DNA of 16,380 bases from Gemmatimonadaceae bacterium (GCA_025453855.1 JALOPO010000008.1:1-16380); one strand, 5' to 3'. Positions 7,620 to 15,405 are shown, counted from the first letter of the stretch. Notes: generated from the sequence alone by a model not told the origin. Program-made: numbers and translations.

Positions 7620-8242
7620 GGCGTCCCCATGCGGGTGGTTTGGGTCAGGGAGAGCCGGGTGGTGTCTCCCATCTGGATGCTCTCGTGGCGATTGAAGCCG
7701 AACTCGTCGATCGCGAAGGTCACCTTGCGCGGCTCGATGGCGTACACCCGCATGCGGCCGAGCATCTCGCCCGTCTTCACGCGGTACTGCTCCTTGGTCT
7801 GCTTGTCGCGGAAGACCGCGACCGACCGCCCGGCATCGGCGTACGCGACGCCGACGAGGAGGAGGTCCGACACCACGGGGCGGAGCACCCCGGTGGTCAT
7901 GAGCGAGACGAACGGGTCGCGGCGATCGCCGCGCTCGAAGGCGTAGACCTCGCGACGGAACGAGAGCGCGGTCCCGCTGCTGTCGACGATGCCCGTGGCA
8001 TGTCCCTTCTCCACGCCACCGGCGGCGGCGAGCGCCGGGTCGAGGGGCGCGGTGCTGCCGGGCGCGCTGGCGGGCGAGATGCTGCGTGCGGGCGTCGCGG
8101 GGATGGCACCGCGCGCCGCGGCGGCGCTGTTGGCCTCGCGCACCGCGGTGCGCGCGCGCGTCGTCGCCTGGCTCGCCTGCGCGGCGGCCAGCGACGGCGC
8201 GACGACGAGCGTCGCGAGCGCCAGGATGGTCCGGCGGCTCAT
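7616..8242 (-). CDS. pilP: Type IV pilus alignment protein PilP, without a lipobox
   Basis: PilP links the PilN/PilO inner-membrane dimer to the N-terminal domains of PilQ. The 208-residue product has a signal peptide (1 to about 22, ending APSLAAAQA), an Ala/Ser/Pro-rich flexible segment (about 23-95) and a folded domain (about 99-190). The domain opens with FERGDRRDPFVSL, typical of PilP, and continues LLLVGVAY, VAVFRDKQTKEQYRVKTGE and RVYAIEPRKVTFAIDEFG. Proteobacterial PilP is usually a lipoprotein. Here the signal peptide has no Cys, so it is predicted to be soluble or held only by partners. It overlaps pilO upstream and pilQ downstream by 4 nt each (ATGA). Confidence 0.85.
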   Translation of the reverse strand: MSRRTILALATLVVAPSLAAAQASQATTRARTAVREANSAAAARGAIPATPARSISPASAPGSTAPLDPALAAAGGVEKGHATGIVDSSGTALSFRREVYAFERGDRRDPFVSLMTTGVLRPVVSDLLLVGVAYADAGRSVAVFRDKQTKEQYRVKTGEMLGRMRVYAIEPRKVTFAIDEFGFNRHESIQMGDTTRLSLTQTTRMGTP

Positions 8243-8883
8243 GGCGTCGTCCCTCCGCGCGTGGTGGTGGCCGTGGGCGCGCTGGCGCGCACGACGTAGG
8301 TCTCGAGGTCGAACTCGGTGACGAGCGTCGCCTCGGTCGGCGCCGCCATGCGCGCCTTGCGCGCCAGCGGCTGCGCCTCACCGAGCTTGGTGCTCGGCGT
8401 CATCTTCACGGTGCTCGCCGTCATGATGCGCGGCAGCGACCCGATCTCGCCGAAGAAGCCCGCGATGCGCAGGTAGCTCCCCTTGACGGCGATGCGGTAC
8501 TTGTGCGCGTCGTAGGTCTCGCCGCTGGTCGCGACCGCCTGCGGCGTGACGGCCGCGAGGTCGAGCCCCGAGCGGCGCGCGGCGTTCGAGACCTGCTCGA
8601 GGAGCGCGGGGACCTCGTTGGCGGTCGGCACGAGGCGCTTCATCACCTCGAGCTGCTCCGCATAGCGCTCGGCGTCGGCCTTGAGGCGCTTGAGGTTCCC
8701 GGCGCGGAGCTCGCGGGCCGACGTGCGGTTCGACTGGGCGAGCGCCTCCACGTGCTCCCGCGTCGCGACCAGTTCGTCGGCCGTGGGCGTGAAGACGTAG
8801 GTGTAGTAGAGGCCCGCCAGGCCGATGGCGACGACGATCAGCGCCACGAGCCCCTGTTCGCGCTTGGTGAGGGTGGACAGCAT
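8239..8883 (-). CDS. pilO: Type IV pilus inner-membrane protein PilO
   Basis: PilO pairs with PilN in the inner membrane and joins the cytoplasmic PilM ring to PilP. The 214-residue product has a short cytoplasmic start, one membrane helix (about 11-30, LVALIVVAIGLAGLYYTYVF) and a helical coiled-coil-like stretch (about 36-85). A ferredoxin-like C-terminal domain follows, with LVPTANEVPALLEQVSNAARRSG and the beta-strand YRIAVKGSYLRIAGFFGEIG. The ATG at 8883 lies 2 nt after the pilN stop, so translational coupling is likely. The open frame extends much further upstream, but only inside pilN. The stop overlaps the pilP start. Confidence 0.92.
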   Translation of the reverse strand: MLSTLTKREQGLVALIVVAIGLAGLYYTYVFTPTADELVATREHVEALAQSNRTSARELRAGNLKRLKADAERYAEQLEVMKRLVPTANEVPALLEQVSNAARRSGLDLAAVTPQAVATSGETYDAHKYRIAVKGSYLRIAGFFGEIGSLPRIMTASTVKMTPSTKLGEAQPLARKARMAAPTEATLVTEFDLETYVVRASAPTATTTRGGTTP

Positions 8884-8885
8884 CG

Positions 8886-9647
8886 TCAGCGGACGGAAAG
8901 GGTGACGGGCGCCGTCGTGATGGCCGACGGGTCCGGCTTCTGGTACTGCGCGTCGAGCGTGAACTCGGTGACCTCGCGATTGTCGATCACGACCACCGCG
9001 GACTTGTTGAGCGTCACGTTCTGCACGAACGGCGACCCCTCGAGGTCGCGCATGTAGCGCGTGAGCGCCTGGATGTCGGCGGTGTTGCCGACGACCTGGA
9101 AGGCCATCATCGGCTCGGCGCGCGGCGCGTCCTTCTTCTTCCGCGTCGAGTCGCCGGCGGCGGCGCGCGTCGTGTCGCGCTGCGGGACCGGGGCGACCCA
9201 CGCGGTCTGCTGCACCGACGTGAGCCAGGTGTAGGGCGGGAGCTGGCGGCTCACCTCGTCGAGGACGTGCGCCCAGACGTAGCGCGTGTCGTCGATGTCG
9301 CGGATGACGGCGAGCTGCGCGATCACCGAGTCGCGCTTGGCGATCACGGTGCGCTGCTCGCCGATGACGGCGCTGAAGCGCGCGCTGTCGGCCAGCTCGC
9401 TCTGCAGCTTGGCGTCGAGCTCCTGGGCGGTGCGGCCCTGCCACCACCAGCCGCCGCCGACCGCCATGGTGACGATCGCGACGCTGGCCGCGGCGGCGAG
9501 CACGAGGCCGCGTCGCGCCTCGGGCATCGCCATCTCGTCACCGAGATCGGCGTCGGCGGGCTTGCGGAAGCGGGCGAGGAAGGCCAGCGGCGACCGCCTG
9601 GTGGCGGTTGCGCCGGAGCCGGGGGCGAGGAGGTTGATCTCGATCAT
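8886..9647 (-). CDS. pilN: Type IV pilus inner-membrane protein PilN
   Basis: PilN anchors PilM to the membrane through its N-terminal tail. The 253-residue product begins MIEINLLAPG, the INLL motif that docks in the groove of PilM. A cytoplasmic stretch of about 45 residues, longer than usual, precedes the membrane helix (about 47-69). A periplasmic coiled coil (about 72-118) and a fimbrial-assembly domain follow, with WLTSVQQ, MAFQVVGNTADIQALTRYMR and a DLEGSPFVQNVTL segment. An insertion at about 151-178 is polar and positively charged (around STRKKKD) and interrupts the domain. The start at 9647 has GAGG about 8 nt upstream and lies 10 nt after the pilM stop. Confidence 0.93.
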   Translation of the reverse strand: MIEINLLAPGSGATATRRSPLAFLARFRKPADADLGDEMAMPEARRGLVLAAAASVAIVTMAVGGGWWWQGRTAQELDAKLQSELADSARFSAVIGEQRTVIAKRDSVIAQLAVIRDIDDTRYVWAHVLDEVSRQLPPYTWLTSVQQTAWVAPVPQRDTTRAAAGDSTRKKKDAPRAEPMMAFQVVGNTADIQALTRYMRDLEGSPFVQNVTLNKSAVVVIDNREVTEFTLDAQYQKPDPSAITTAPVTLSVR

Positions 9648-9657
9648 CGGCGGGGCC

Positions 9658-10701
9658 TCAGGCGACCTTGCGGAGGGCGAGGCCGACGGGGAGCGCCAGG
9701 ATCGGCGCCACCGCCTCGGTGTCCACGTCGTCCAGCGCGCCGTCGGCGACGGCGAGGTTGAGGAGCGGGTTCACGGGGCGCACCGGGATGCGCAGCTGGT
9801 TCGCGAGACGCTCGGCCAGCCCGGCGACGCGCGCGCCGCCGCCGGCCACGTAGACCTCGCGCAGGGGGCGGAGCGTGCGCGAGAGCGACTGCGCGACGGT
9901 GCCGGCGCGCTCGATCTCGCGGGCCAGCTCCTCGCCACGGCGGAGCACGACGGCGTCGAGCGCGGTCGAGGCCTGGCCGCTCGTGAGCGCCGTCTCGGCC
10001 TCGTCGGCACCGAGGCGCGCCTCGCGCTGCAGGTCCTCGCGCAGGCGGCGCACGCCGACCGGGTTGTCGCGGGTCAGGATCGGCACGCCGTCCTCGAGCA
10101 CGCTGACGTTGCTCACGTCGTGCCCGATGTTCACCAGCGCCACCGTCCCGCGCATCGCGTCGGGATGGTTGAACTCGAAGGCGTTGTGGAGCGCGAAGGC
10201 CTCCACGTCGACGACGCGCGCCGTGACGCCGGCATCGCGCAGGAGCTGCACGCGCGCCTCGACGAGGTCGCGCTTGGCGACCGCGAGGAGCACGCTCAGC
10301 TCGGGCGCATCCTCGTCGCCGTCGAGCAGCTGGTAGTCGAGGGTGATCGCGCTCGTGTCGAAGGGCACGATCTGCTCGGCCTCCCACTGCATGGCCTCGC
10401 GCAGCTCGCCGCGGCGCGCCTTGTCGACGCGCACCTTGCGCACGATGACGTTGCCGCCACCGACGGCCGCGACGACGTCCGCCCCTTCCACGCCGGCGGC
10501 GACGAGCGCCCCCTGCACGGCCTGGATGACGAGCGCCTGGTCCATGACCTCACCGGCCACGATCGCGTCCGGCGGAACCGGCTCGACGACGACCCGCTCC
10601 AACTCCGGGACGCCGCGCGCGTGGTTGATCACCACGACCTTCACGAGTCCGGATCCGATGTCGAGCCCGACGGTGACCTTCCGCCGCTTGAAGAGCTTCA
10701 T
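9658..10701 (-). CDS. pilM: Type IV pilus cytoplasmic actin-like protein PilM
   Basis: PilM is an FtsA/actin-fold nucleotide-binding protein that forms the cytoplasmic ring of the alignment complex. The 347-residue product shows phosphate 1 (VGLDIGSGLVKVV, about 11-23) and QWEAEQIVPFD (105-115), a PilM hallmark. Phosphate 2 is at about 189-203 (LVNIGHDVSNVSVLE), with Asn where Asp is usual. The adenosine motif is at about 284-294 (YVAGGGARVAG). The ATG at 10701 has a strong GGAGGGG ribosome site about 4 nt upstream. It is the first gene of the pilMNOPQ-lipoprotein run and is separated from the minor-pilin genes by 154 nt, so it probably has its own promoter or a processed leader. Confidence 0.96.
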   Translation of the reverse strand: MKLFKRRKVTVGLDIGSGLVKVVVINHARGVPELERVVVEPVPPDAIVAGEVMDQALVIQAVQGALVAAGVEGADVVAAVGGGNVIVRKVRVDKARRGELREAMQWEAEQIVPFDTSAITLDYQLLDGDEDAPELSVLLAVAKRDLVEARVQLLRDAGVTARVVDVEAFALHNAFEFNHPDAMRGTVALVNIGHDVSNVSVLEDGVPILTRDNPVGVRRLREDLQREARLGADEAETALTSGQASTALDAVVLRRGEELAREIERAGTVAQSLSRTLRPLREVYVAGGGARVAGLAERLANQLRIPVRPVNPLLNLAVADGALDDVDTEAVAPILALPVGLALRKVA

Positions 10702-10725
10702 CGCCCCTCCGCCGTGACCTGATGT

Positions 10726-10769
10726 GTCGGCGACCCGGGGTCACGGGCCACCATGGGTGGGTAGCCGAC
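10726..10769 (-). promoter_or_regulatory. Inverted repeat in the pilM leader
   Basis: GTCGGCGACCC (10726-10736) and GGGTAGCCGAC (10759-10769) are inverted copies with one mismatch and a 22-nt loop that contains GGGCCACCATGGGT. The structure starts 25 nt before pilM on the minus strand, inside its 154-nt leader (10702-10855). It could be an operator or a structured 5' leader. In the same gap, minus-strand TTGACC (10811-10816) resembles a -35 box but lacks a convincing -10 partner. Confidence 0.35.
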
Positions 10770-10855
10770 CCGCGACGCACGACATCTGTCGCACCCGCTG
10801 GTCTGCCGCAGGTCAAACGACCGGCCGGCACGGAGGTAACGCCGACCCATCGAAT

Positions 10856-11857
10856 TCACCCGCCGTGATCCGCGTCCCAGGCCGCGATCGGCGCCGGGAC
10901 GGCGAGGGCGGCGCGCACGCGCCGCACGAGGCACGGCGCCCAGCGCACCGTGTCGCGCGGACCGAGCCGCGCACGCCCCGCGACATCGTCGAGGCTCCAC
11001 GCGGCGCCGGTGACGTGCACCCTCCCGCCTGCGGGAGTGTCGACCGCGCCGCCGGCGACGAGCACTCCCTCGACGCGCAACGGGGCGCGCACCGCGAGCG
11101 CACCCGTGGCCACGAGCCAGCCACGCACCACGAGCGGACGCTCGAGCGATCGTCCGCCATCGAGCACGACGAGCCCCTGCACCACCGGCGGCGCGGTGTC
11201 GGGATCCAGTGACTGCGCGCCGGGATGCGCGAGCAGCGCCGCGAGCGATGGCGCCGCCACGAGCCGCTCGGACGGCCCCGCGGCCGGGACGCGTTCCACG
11301 CACCGTCGCGTGCTGTCGCCATCGTCGGCGTGGCCGGTCACCACGGCGCCCGCGTCACGGGCCCAGGGGTGCACGCCGGTGAGCGGGGCGCGCGGCATGG
11401 GCCACGGGGTGCGCAGCGGGATGTCGAGCCGTCGCGCGACGTGCGCATCGAGCCCCGCCACGCCACCGCGCGCGCGCAGGGCGATGGCGACGACGAGCGC
11501 ATCCCACGCCGCGCGCCCGACGCGGGCGGTGATCACGGTGTCGGGCGTGGCGGTCACCGGCAGCGCGATCGCACCACCGATGTCGCCGAGCGTGCGCCAT
11601 GCGCCGGCGTGCACCTCGGCGATCGCCTCGTCACGCGCGAGATCGGCGCGCGCCGCGAGCGCCGTGCGGGTCCGCGCCTGGCTCGCCTGCCGCACGCTCG
11701 CGCGTGCGCCGGTGACGAGCGTGGCGACGACGAGGGCGAGCACCGCGAGCGTCGCGACGACGACGAGCAGCGACGCGCCCCGCCGATGGGGGGCGCGTGC
11801 ACGCCGGGTCGCGCGCGCGGGACGCGCGTGTGGCGCGCGATCACGGTGCGCCGACAT
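10856..11857 (-). CDS. PilX/GspK-like minor prepilin candidate
   Basis: A 333-residue protein when begun at ATG 11857. It opens with an Arg/His/Ala-rich leader and RRG, directly followed by a hydrophobic helix (about 28-51, ASLLVVVATLAVLALVVATL), the layout of a type III signal. Position +5 after the Gly is Val, not Glu, as in GspK-type initiators. After the helix come an Arg/Ala-rich amphipathic stretch and a globular part. From about residue 236 short repeats such as VQGLVVLDGG, PLVVRGWLVATG and LRVEGVLVAGG suggest a parallel beta arrangement. The start overlaps the pilW-like gene by 17 nt, and an ATG at 11890 would overlap by 50 nt. Neither has a clear Shine-Dalgarno. I assign it from its N-terminus and its place behind pilV and pilW-like genes. 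The body matches no family I know. Confidence 0.6.
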   Translation of the reverse strand: MSAHRDRAPHARPARATRRARAPHRRGASLLVVVATLAVLALVVATLVTGARASVRQASQARTRTALAARADLARDEAIAEVHAGAWRTLGDIGGAIALPVTATPDTVITARVGRAAWDALVVAIALRARGGVAGLDAHVARRLDIPLRTPWPMPRAPLTGVHPWARDAGAVVTGHADDGDSTRRCVERVPAAGPSERLVAAPSLAALLAHPGAQSLDPDTAPPVVQGLVVLDGGRSLERPLVVRGWLVATGALAVRAPLRVEGVLVAGGAVDTPAGGRVHVTGAAWSLDDVAGRARLGPRDTVRWAPCLVRRVRAALAVPAPIAAWDADHGG

Positions 11858-12677
11858 GGATGCGCATCGTGTCGGGGGCGGCGGCGTCATCGGCGTGGGC
11901 GACGAGCGTGACGAGGGTGGCGTCGGCGAGCCGCGCGAGCGGGAGTGGCGCGCCCGTCGAGTCGTGCGCCGTCACGCGGAAGCCACCGGCGGCCGGTGAT
12001 CGCATGGGCGCCACCAGCGGCTGTGGCGTGGCCCAGGTCCCCAACGCCGCATCCCAGGTGGCCTGGCCGAGTGCCCATGCGTTGTCGGCGCCGCGATGGA
12101 GCGTCCATCGCTCGCGGGCGGCGACGCGCACCGCGTGGCCGATGGCGAGCGCGGGGAGCGTGTCGGCCGTGACGACGCGCCAGCGTGCGCGGAGCGACCA
12201 GGCGCGCGCGCCCGGCGCGCAGGGCTGATCGATGGCATCGACGCGTCGCAGCGCGGACTGCGCGCGACCGCTGTCGTGGCTCGTGCGCAGCACGTCGCCC
12301 GCGCGCGGGGCGCGCTCCCAGGCATCGCGCCACGGCGCCGCATCGTCGCCGGCGGCGAGGAGGAGCGTGTCACGCGCCTGGGCGCAGACGAGCCCCGTGC
12401 CGATGCGCGCGCGGAGCGCGAGGACGGCGCCGTCGGCCTGCAGGAGGTCGCCATCGCGCGGCGAGCTGTCGCGGAGCCGGTGCGCGATGGTCTCGAGCGC
12501 GTCGCCGGGGTCGTCGCGCAGTCGTGCCAGTCGGGCGAGGCGCGCCTCGGTGGCGAGCGCGGCGACGGCGGCGCGGGCGACGAGCGTGATCGCGATGCTG
12601 CCGATGACGAGCGCGACGAGCGTGGCCACGAGCGTGGCGCCACGTGGCGCGCGGAGGGACGTGCGGATCAGTCGCAT
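11841..12677 (-). CDS. PilW/GspJ-like minor prepilin
   Basis: A 278-residue protein beginning with a short basic leader and RAPRG (Gly13), then a hydrophobic helix (about 14-34, ATLVATLVALVIGSIAITLV), the class III prepilin layout. Residue +5 is Ala instead of the usual Glu. The body carries two cysteines (LVCAQARD and DQPCAPG) and ends in a tail typical of PilW-like proteins (DTMRIHVG). It overlaps the upstream pilV-like gene by 10 nt and is overlapped by the pilX-like gene, so translational coupling is likely. CGGAG lies about 6 nt before the ATG. Assignment rests on the N-terminus and gene order. The open frame continues upstream into pilV but has no independent support. Confidence 0.66.
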   Translation of the reverse strand: MRLIRTSLRAPRGATLVATLVALVIGSIAITLVARAAVAALATEARLARLARLRDDPGDALETIAHRLRDSSPRDGDLLQADGAVLALRARIGTGLVCAQARDTLLLAAGDDAAPWRDAWERAPRAGDVLRTSHDSGRAQSALRRVDAIDQPCAPGARAWSLRARWRVVTADTLPALAIGHAVRVAARERWTLHRGADNAWALGQATWDAALGTWATPQPLVAPMRSPAAGGFRVTAHDSTGAPLPLARLADATLVTLVAHADDAAAPDTMRIHVGAP

Positions 12678-13009
12678 GGGCGGCTCCGCCTGTGGAGCTG
12701 CGGTGCGCCGCGTCGCGGCACGACGTGCGCGGTGACGACGACGCGTGCGGCGTCGCGGGCACGGGCGATGGTGACGTCGGCGTCGTGCCAGTGCGCGACG
12801 TGCGTGACGGGTGCCGCCGCGCATCCTTCGGCGAGGTGCTGCGCGAGCGCGCCATCGACGGTGCGCGCGAGGCGACGCGTGCGCGTGGCACGATCGGCGT
12901 CGGCGACCGCGCGACGGGCGAGATCGAGGGCGGGGAGGGCGACGAGCGCGGCGAGGACGACGGCGACGAGCGCCTCGACGAGCGCGACGCCGCGGCGTGG
13001 GTGCGGCAT
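12668..13009 (-). CDS. PilV/GspI-like minor prepilin
   Basis: A 113-residue protein beginning MPHPRRG, then VALVEALVAVVLAALVALPAL. Gly7 precedes the cleavage point and Glu12 is the conserved +5 Glu, so it is a standard prepilin substrate for PilD-type peptidase. The 'VEALVA' form is typical of PilV/GspI proteins. A helical stem rich in Arg and Asp follows, then a short beta-rich C-terminus with two cysteines (EGCAAA and the final PCD). CGGAG lies about 7 nt upstream of the ATG. It is the first of the three overlapping minor-pilin genes, 105 nt behind the kinase-like gene. Confidence 0.75.
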   Translation of the reverse strand: MPHPRRGVALVEALVAVVLAALVALPALDLARRAVADADRATRTRRLARTVDGALAQHLAEGCAAAPVTHVAHWHDADVTIARARDAARVVVTAHVVPRRGAPQLHRRSRPCD

Positions 13010-13114
13010 GGCGCGGCTCCGGATGCGGGAGACGCGCCCACCATCGCACGCGATCAGCGCGGTGCGGTAACCCGGATCACGCAGCCATCATCGTCTGCGC
13101 GCGTCGTGCCTGCA

Positions 13115-14308
13115 TCAGCCGACGATCGCGATCGGGAGGAGGAGATGGACGGCGGTGCCCCCCTCGCGCGCATCGTCGAGCCAGATGCAGCCGCGCGCGT
13201 GCGTCACCACGCGACGCAGGTCGGCGAGGGCGAGCCCCATGGGATCGGCGGGTCGCGCGACGCCGAACGGATCGAGTGCGCGCGCGCGATCGACGTGCAC
13301 CACGGTGTGCCCCGCGTCGGCGATCACCACGCTCAGCACCTCGGCCGGCGGCTGCGTGGCCTCGACCCAGGCGCGCACGACCGAGTGCGGCATGCGCGGG
13401 ACGATCGTGCGCGGCGAATCGCCCGCTCGCCGCACCGGCTCGTCCTCGTACGCGACGCGTCGCATGCGCGCGAGCTGCAGCGTGGCACCGGCCGGTGCGG
13501 AGTCGGCGGCGGCGGCGCGGAGCACGGCGGCGAGCGCCGCATCGAAGCCGGGGCCGTGCAGGCGCACCGGTGCGCTGCGGTCGTCGTGCCGGACGACGAG
13601 CGCATGCTCGCCGAGGTCGCGACGCAGCGCGTCGGCGACGTCGATGGCGCGACGCGCGGCGTCATGCACCCCATCGGGCGAGGCGGGCGGGAGCGCGGCG
13701 TGTCGCAGCCCGCTGCCGATGGCGCGCAGCGCGTCGTGCGCCTGCCGCACGAGGAGGAGTGCGTGGGCACGCGCGGCCTCGTCACGCGCCGTGGCGTGCG
13801 CGTCGATGGCGGTGGCGAGCGACCCGGCGACGCCATCGAGGCGCGCGGCGACGTTCTCGCCCAGCGCGGCGTGATCGGCGTGCGCGTGGGCGCTGTCGTG
13901 CGTGCGGGCGTGATCCACCGCGAGCGACATCGCTTCGTCGAGCGGGGCGCGCAGTGCGCCGGGGAGCGAGTCGCCGTCGGCGCGACCGGGGGCGCGCCAG
14001 CGCACCGTGGCCGGGAGGTGCACGGCGGCGGCGCGGGCCTCGTCGTCGAGCCAGCGGCGGGCGGCTCGCGCCGTGCCCGCCACGGTGAGGGCGACGCCGA
14101 CCACCACGGCGAGACCGACGGCGATCGGTTGCAGGAGGCGTGGCTCGAGCGGTGCGAAGCGCAGCGCCCCCCAGGCGAGGAGGAGCGTGGCGAGGATGCC
14201 GAGCGTGGCGGGCCAGAGCATGGCGTCGCGGGCGTGCTCGGTCGCGAACGCCGGGGCGGCGACGGCGCGCACCGTCGGGGTCGCCGAGTCGGGACGGGGG
14301 GTGGTCAC
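13115..14308 (-). CDS. Two-helix membrane protein with degenerate histidine-kinase-like C-terminus
   Basis: From GTG at 14308 the product has 397 residues, with two membrane helices (about 31-50 and 58-80) joined by a short loop. A His/Ala-rich helical region follows (about 120-200) with QAHDALRAIGSG (189-200), which resembles an H-box (His191). The end resembles a HATPase_c domain: VIADAGHTV (328-336, G1-like), DPFG (346-349, F-box-like), MGLALADLRRVV (357-368, G2-like) and GGTAVHLLLP (383-392). The N-box Asn is not found where expected (AAVLRAAAADS, 260-270) and the glycine-rich motifs are incomplete, so ATP binding is doubtful. The frame stays open to an ATG at 14413, but the added residues are Cys/Arg-rich and unlikely. 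It lies between pilin and minor-pilin genes. I infer a sensor or scaffold, possibly a decayed PilS-like kinase. Confidence 0.68.
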   Translation of the reverse strand: MTTPRPDSATPTVRAVAAPAFATEHARDAMLWPATLGILATLLLAWGALRFAPLEPRLLQPIAVGLAVVVGVALTVAGTARAARRWLDDEARAAAVHLPATVRWRAPGRADGDSLPGALRAPLDEAMSLAVDHARTHDSAHAHADHAALGENVAARLDGVAGSLATAIDAHATARDEAARAHALLLVRQAHDALRAIGSGLRHAALPPASPDGVHDAARRAIDVADALRRDLGEHALVVRHDDRSAPVRLHGPGFDAALAAVLRAAAADSAPAGATLQLARMRRVAYEDEPVRRAGDSPRTIVPRMPHSVVRAWVEATQPPAEVLSVVIADAGHTVVHVDRARALDPFGVARPADPMGLALADLRRVVTHARGCIWLDDAREGGTAVHLLLPIAIVG

Positions 14309-14416
14309 GCGCGAAACGTGGCAGGGCGGTGCGGCGATGCAAGCATGGGTGCATCGACGGATGCGTCGCGTGCCGGGCGACGAGGGTCGCCGGGCGCGGA
14401 GGGGGGTGTGCATGCG

Positions 14417-14436
14417 CCGCGCCGCACGCGGCGCGG
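14417..14436 (-). terminator. GC hairpin between pilin and kinase-like gene
   Basis: CCGCGCCG-CACG-CGGCGCGG is an 8-bp perfect stem with a 4-nt loop, about 62 nt after the stop of the pilin gene at 14498. No T-tract follows on the minus strand. It may terminate or attenuate transcription from the pilin genes. The rest of the 14309-14497 gap holds no gene I can support. Confidence 0.3.
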
Positions 14437-14497
14437 AGGCGGCGTGCGGCGACTGCGGTTCGTCATGGCGGTGCGTGGGGACCGGCGCCCCGAGGTG

Positions 14498-14935
14498 TCA
14501 AGGTGCGCAGGCCGGGATCCCGTGCACGAGGCCCGGCACCGAGGCCGGGAGCGGTGCGTGGCCGATGGCGAGGGCGCACGGCTTTCCGCTCGCCATGCGG
14601 ACGGCGACGTTCCAGCCGCCGTGGACCGCGGTGACGCCGAGGAGCTGCGCGCCGGCCGACCAGCGGAAGGCGAGCTTGCCCGGTGTCGGCGCGGGGGCGA
14701 GGTCGGCGCTGCCCGCGTAGCGATCGTGCTCTTGGAAGAAGGCTTCCTGTGCCGCGGCGAAGGTGCGCATCTCGCCGATGGCGGCCGAGCGTGCCGCCTT
14801 GTCCTTGGCGGAGCCGATGTCGGGGATCGCGACCGAGGCGAGGATGCCGACGACGATGACCGCCATCAGCAGTTCGACGATCGTGAAGCCGAGTCGCGCG
14901 GCGGGTGCGCGGTGCGACAGGTGCGGTCGGGACAT
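14498..14935 (-). CDS. Type IV pilin-like protein (third complete pilin of the array)
   Basis: A 145-residue prepilin with a 16-residue basic leader ending ARLG, then FTIVELLMAVIVVGILASVAIP, the classic type IV pilin helix with Glu at +5 (residue 21). The helix tail has AAQEAFFQEHDRYAG, shared with the two neighbouring pilins. The C-terminus has two cysteines (120 and 143) that probably close a disulfide loop. The middle (about 80-110) is the most divergent of the array and lacks the RGNT motif. It starts 8 nt after the stop of the next pilin upstream and has no clear Shine-Dalgarno, so it is probably translated from the same message. It may be a minor pilin. Confidence 0.88.
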   Translation of the reverse strand: MSRPHLSHRAPAARLGFTIVELLMAVIVVGILASVAIPDIGSAKDKAARSAAIGEMRTFAAAQEAFFQEHDRYAGSADLAPAPTPGKLAFRWSAGAQLLGVTAVHGGWNVAVRMASGKPCALAIGHAPLPASVPGLVHGIPACAP

Positions 14936-14943
14936 GCGCCGCG

Positions 14944-15348
14944 TCAGGGCTGGCAGGTGGCGATGCCGTCGGAGAGCGCGGGGCCGGTCCAGCCGGCGGG
15001 ATCGACCGCGGCCACGCCGACCTTCACCGCGCAGCGCTTGCCGCCGGGGATGGTGAGGATCGCGTTCCAGTTGTTGACGGTGGCGACGATCGCGAGGTTC
15101 GTGTTCCCGCGGCTGGGCGAGAAGCGCATGAGCCCCGTGTCGGCCATGCCGCCGTAGCGGTTGGAGTCGGAGAAGAACGATTCCTGGGCGGTGGAGAGGT
15201 TGCGCAGGTCGGCGAAGGCGGCGGACTTGAGCGCCTTCTCCTTCGAGTTGCTGAACTTGGGGATGGCGACTGCGGCGAGGATGCCGATGACGACCACCAC
15301 GATGAGCAGCTCGATGAGCGTGAAGCCCTTCGTCGGGTTCGAGTGCAT
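14944..15348 (-). CDS. Type IV major pilin candidate
   Basis: A 134-residue prepilin with an 8-residue leader ending TKG, then FTLIELLIVVVVIGILAAVAIP. Gly8 is at -1 and Glu13 at +5. This is the most canonical leader in the window and the shortest, so it is my candidate for the main subunit (PilA). The helix continues with TAQESFFSDSNRYGG. The body has SRGNTNLAIV, a WNAILTIPGG strand, and a C-terminal loop between Cys106 and Cys132 containing VDPAGWTGPALSDG. Mature length would be 126 residues. It is preceded by a 227-nt gap with a sigma-54-like promoter motif, and the next pilin follows after 8 nt. No clear Shine-Dalgarno is seen. Confidence 0.92.
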   Translation of the reverse strand: MHSNPTKGFTLIELLIVVVVIGILAAVAIPKFSNSKEKALKSAAFADLRNLSTAQESFFSDSNRYGGMADTGLMRFSPSRGNTNLAIVATVNNWNAILTIPGGKRCAVKVGVAAVDPAGWTGPALSDGIATCQP

Positions 15349-15405
15349 GGGGAGAGCCGGAAGCGGGTGACCTGCGGGTGGGGTCGGACCGTCGGCCCGC
15401 TACAG

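Noticed and set aside
5580..7946. Plus-strand open frame opposite pilQ and pilP
   Set aside because: Shadow of pilQ and pilP, with no recognisable domain.
14309..14413. N-terminal extension of the kinase-like gene to an ATG at 14413
   Set aside because: The extra 35 residues contain several Arg and three Cys, have no ribosome site and resemble neither a signal peptide nor a domain, but the possibility remains.
14473..14501. TTGACA on the minus strand overlapping the stop codon of the pilin at 14498 as a -35 box for the kinase-like gene
   Set aside because: No -10-like hexamer lies 16-18 nt downstream, so the match is probably incidental to the codons.
12644..15157. Long plus-strand open frame opposite the minor pilins, kinase-like gene and pilins
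   Set aside because: Same reason: low-complexity Gly/Arg/Ala product crossing several real genes and their gaps.
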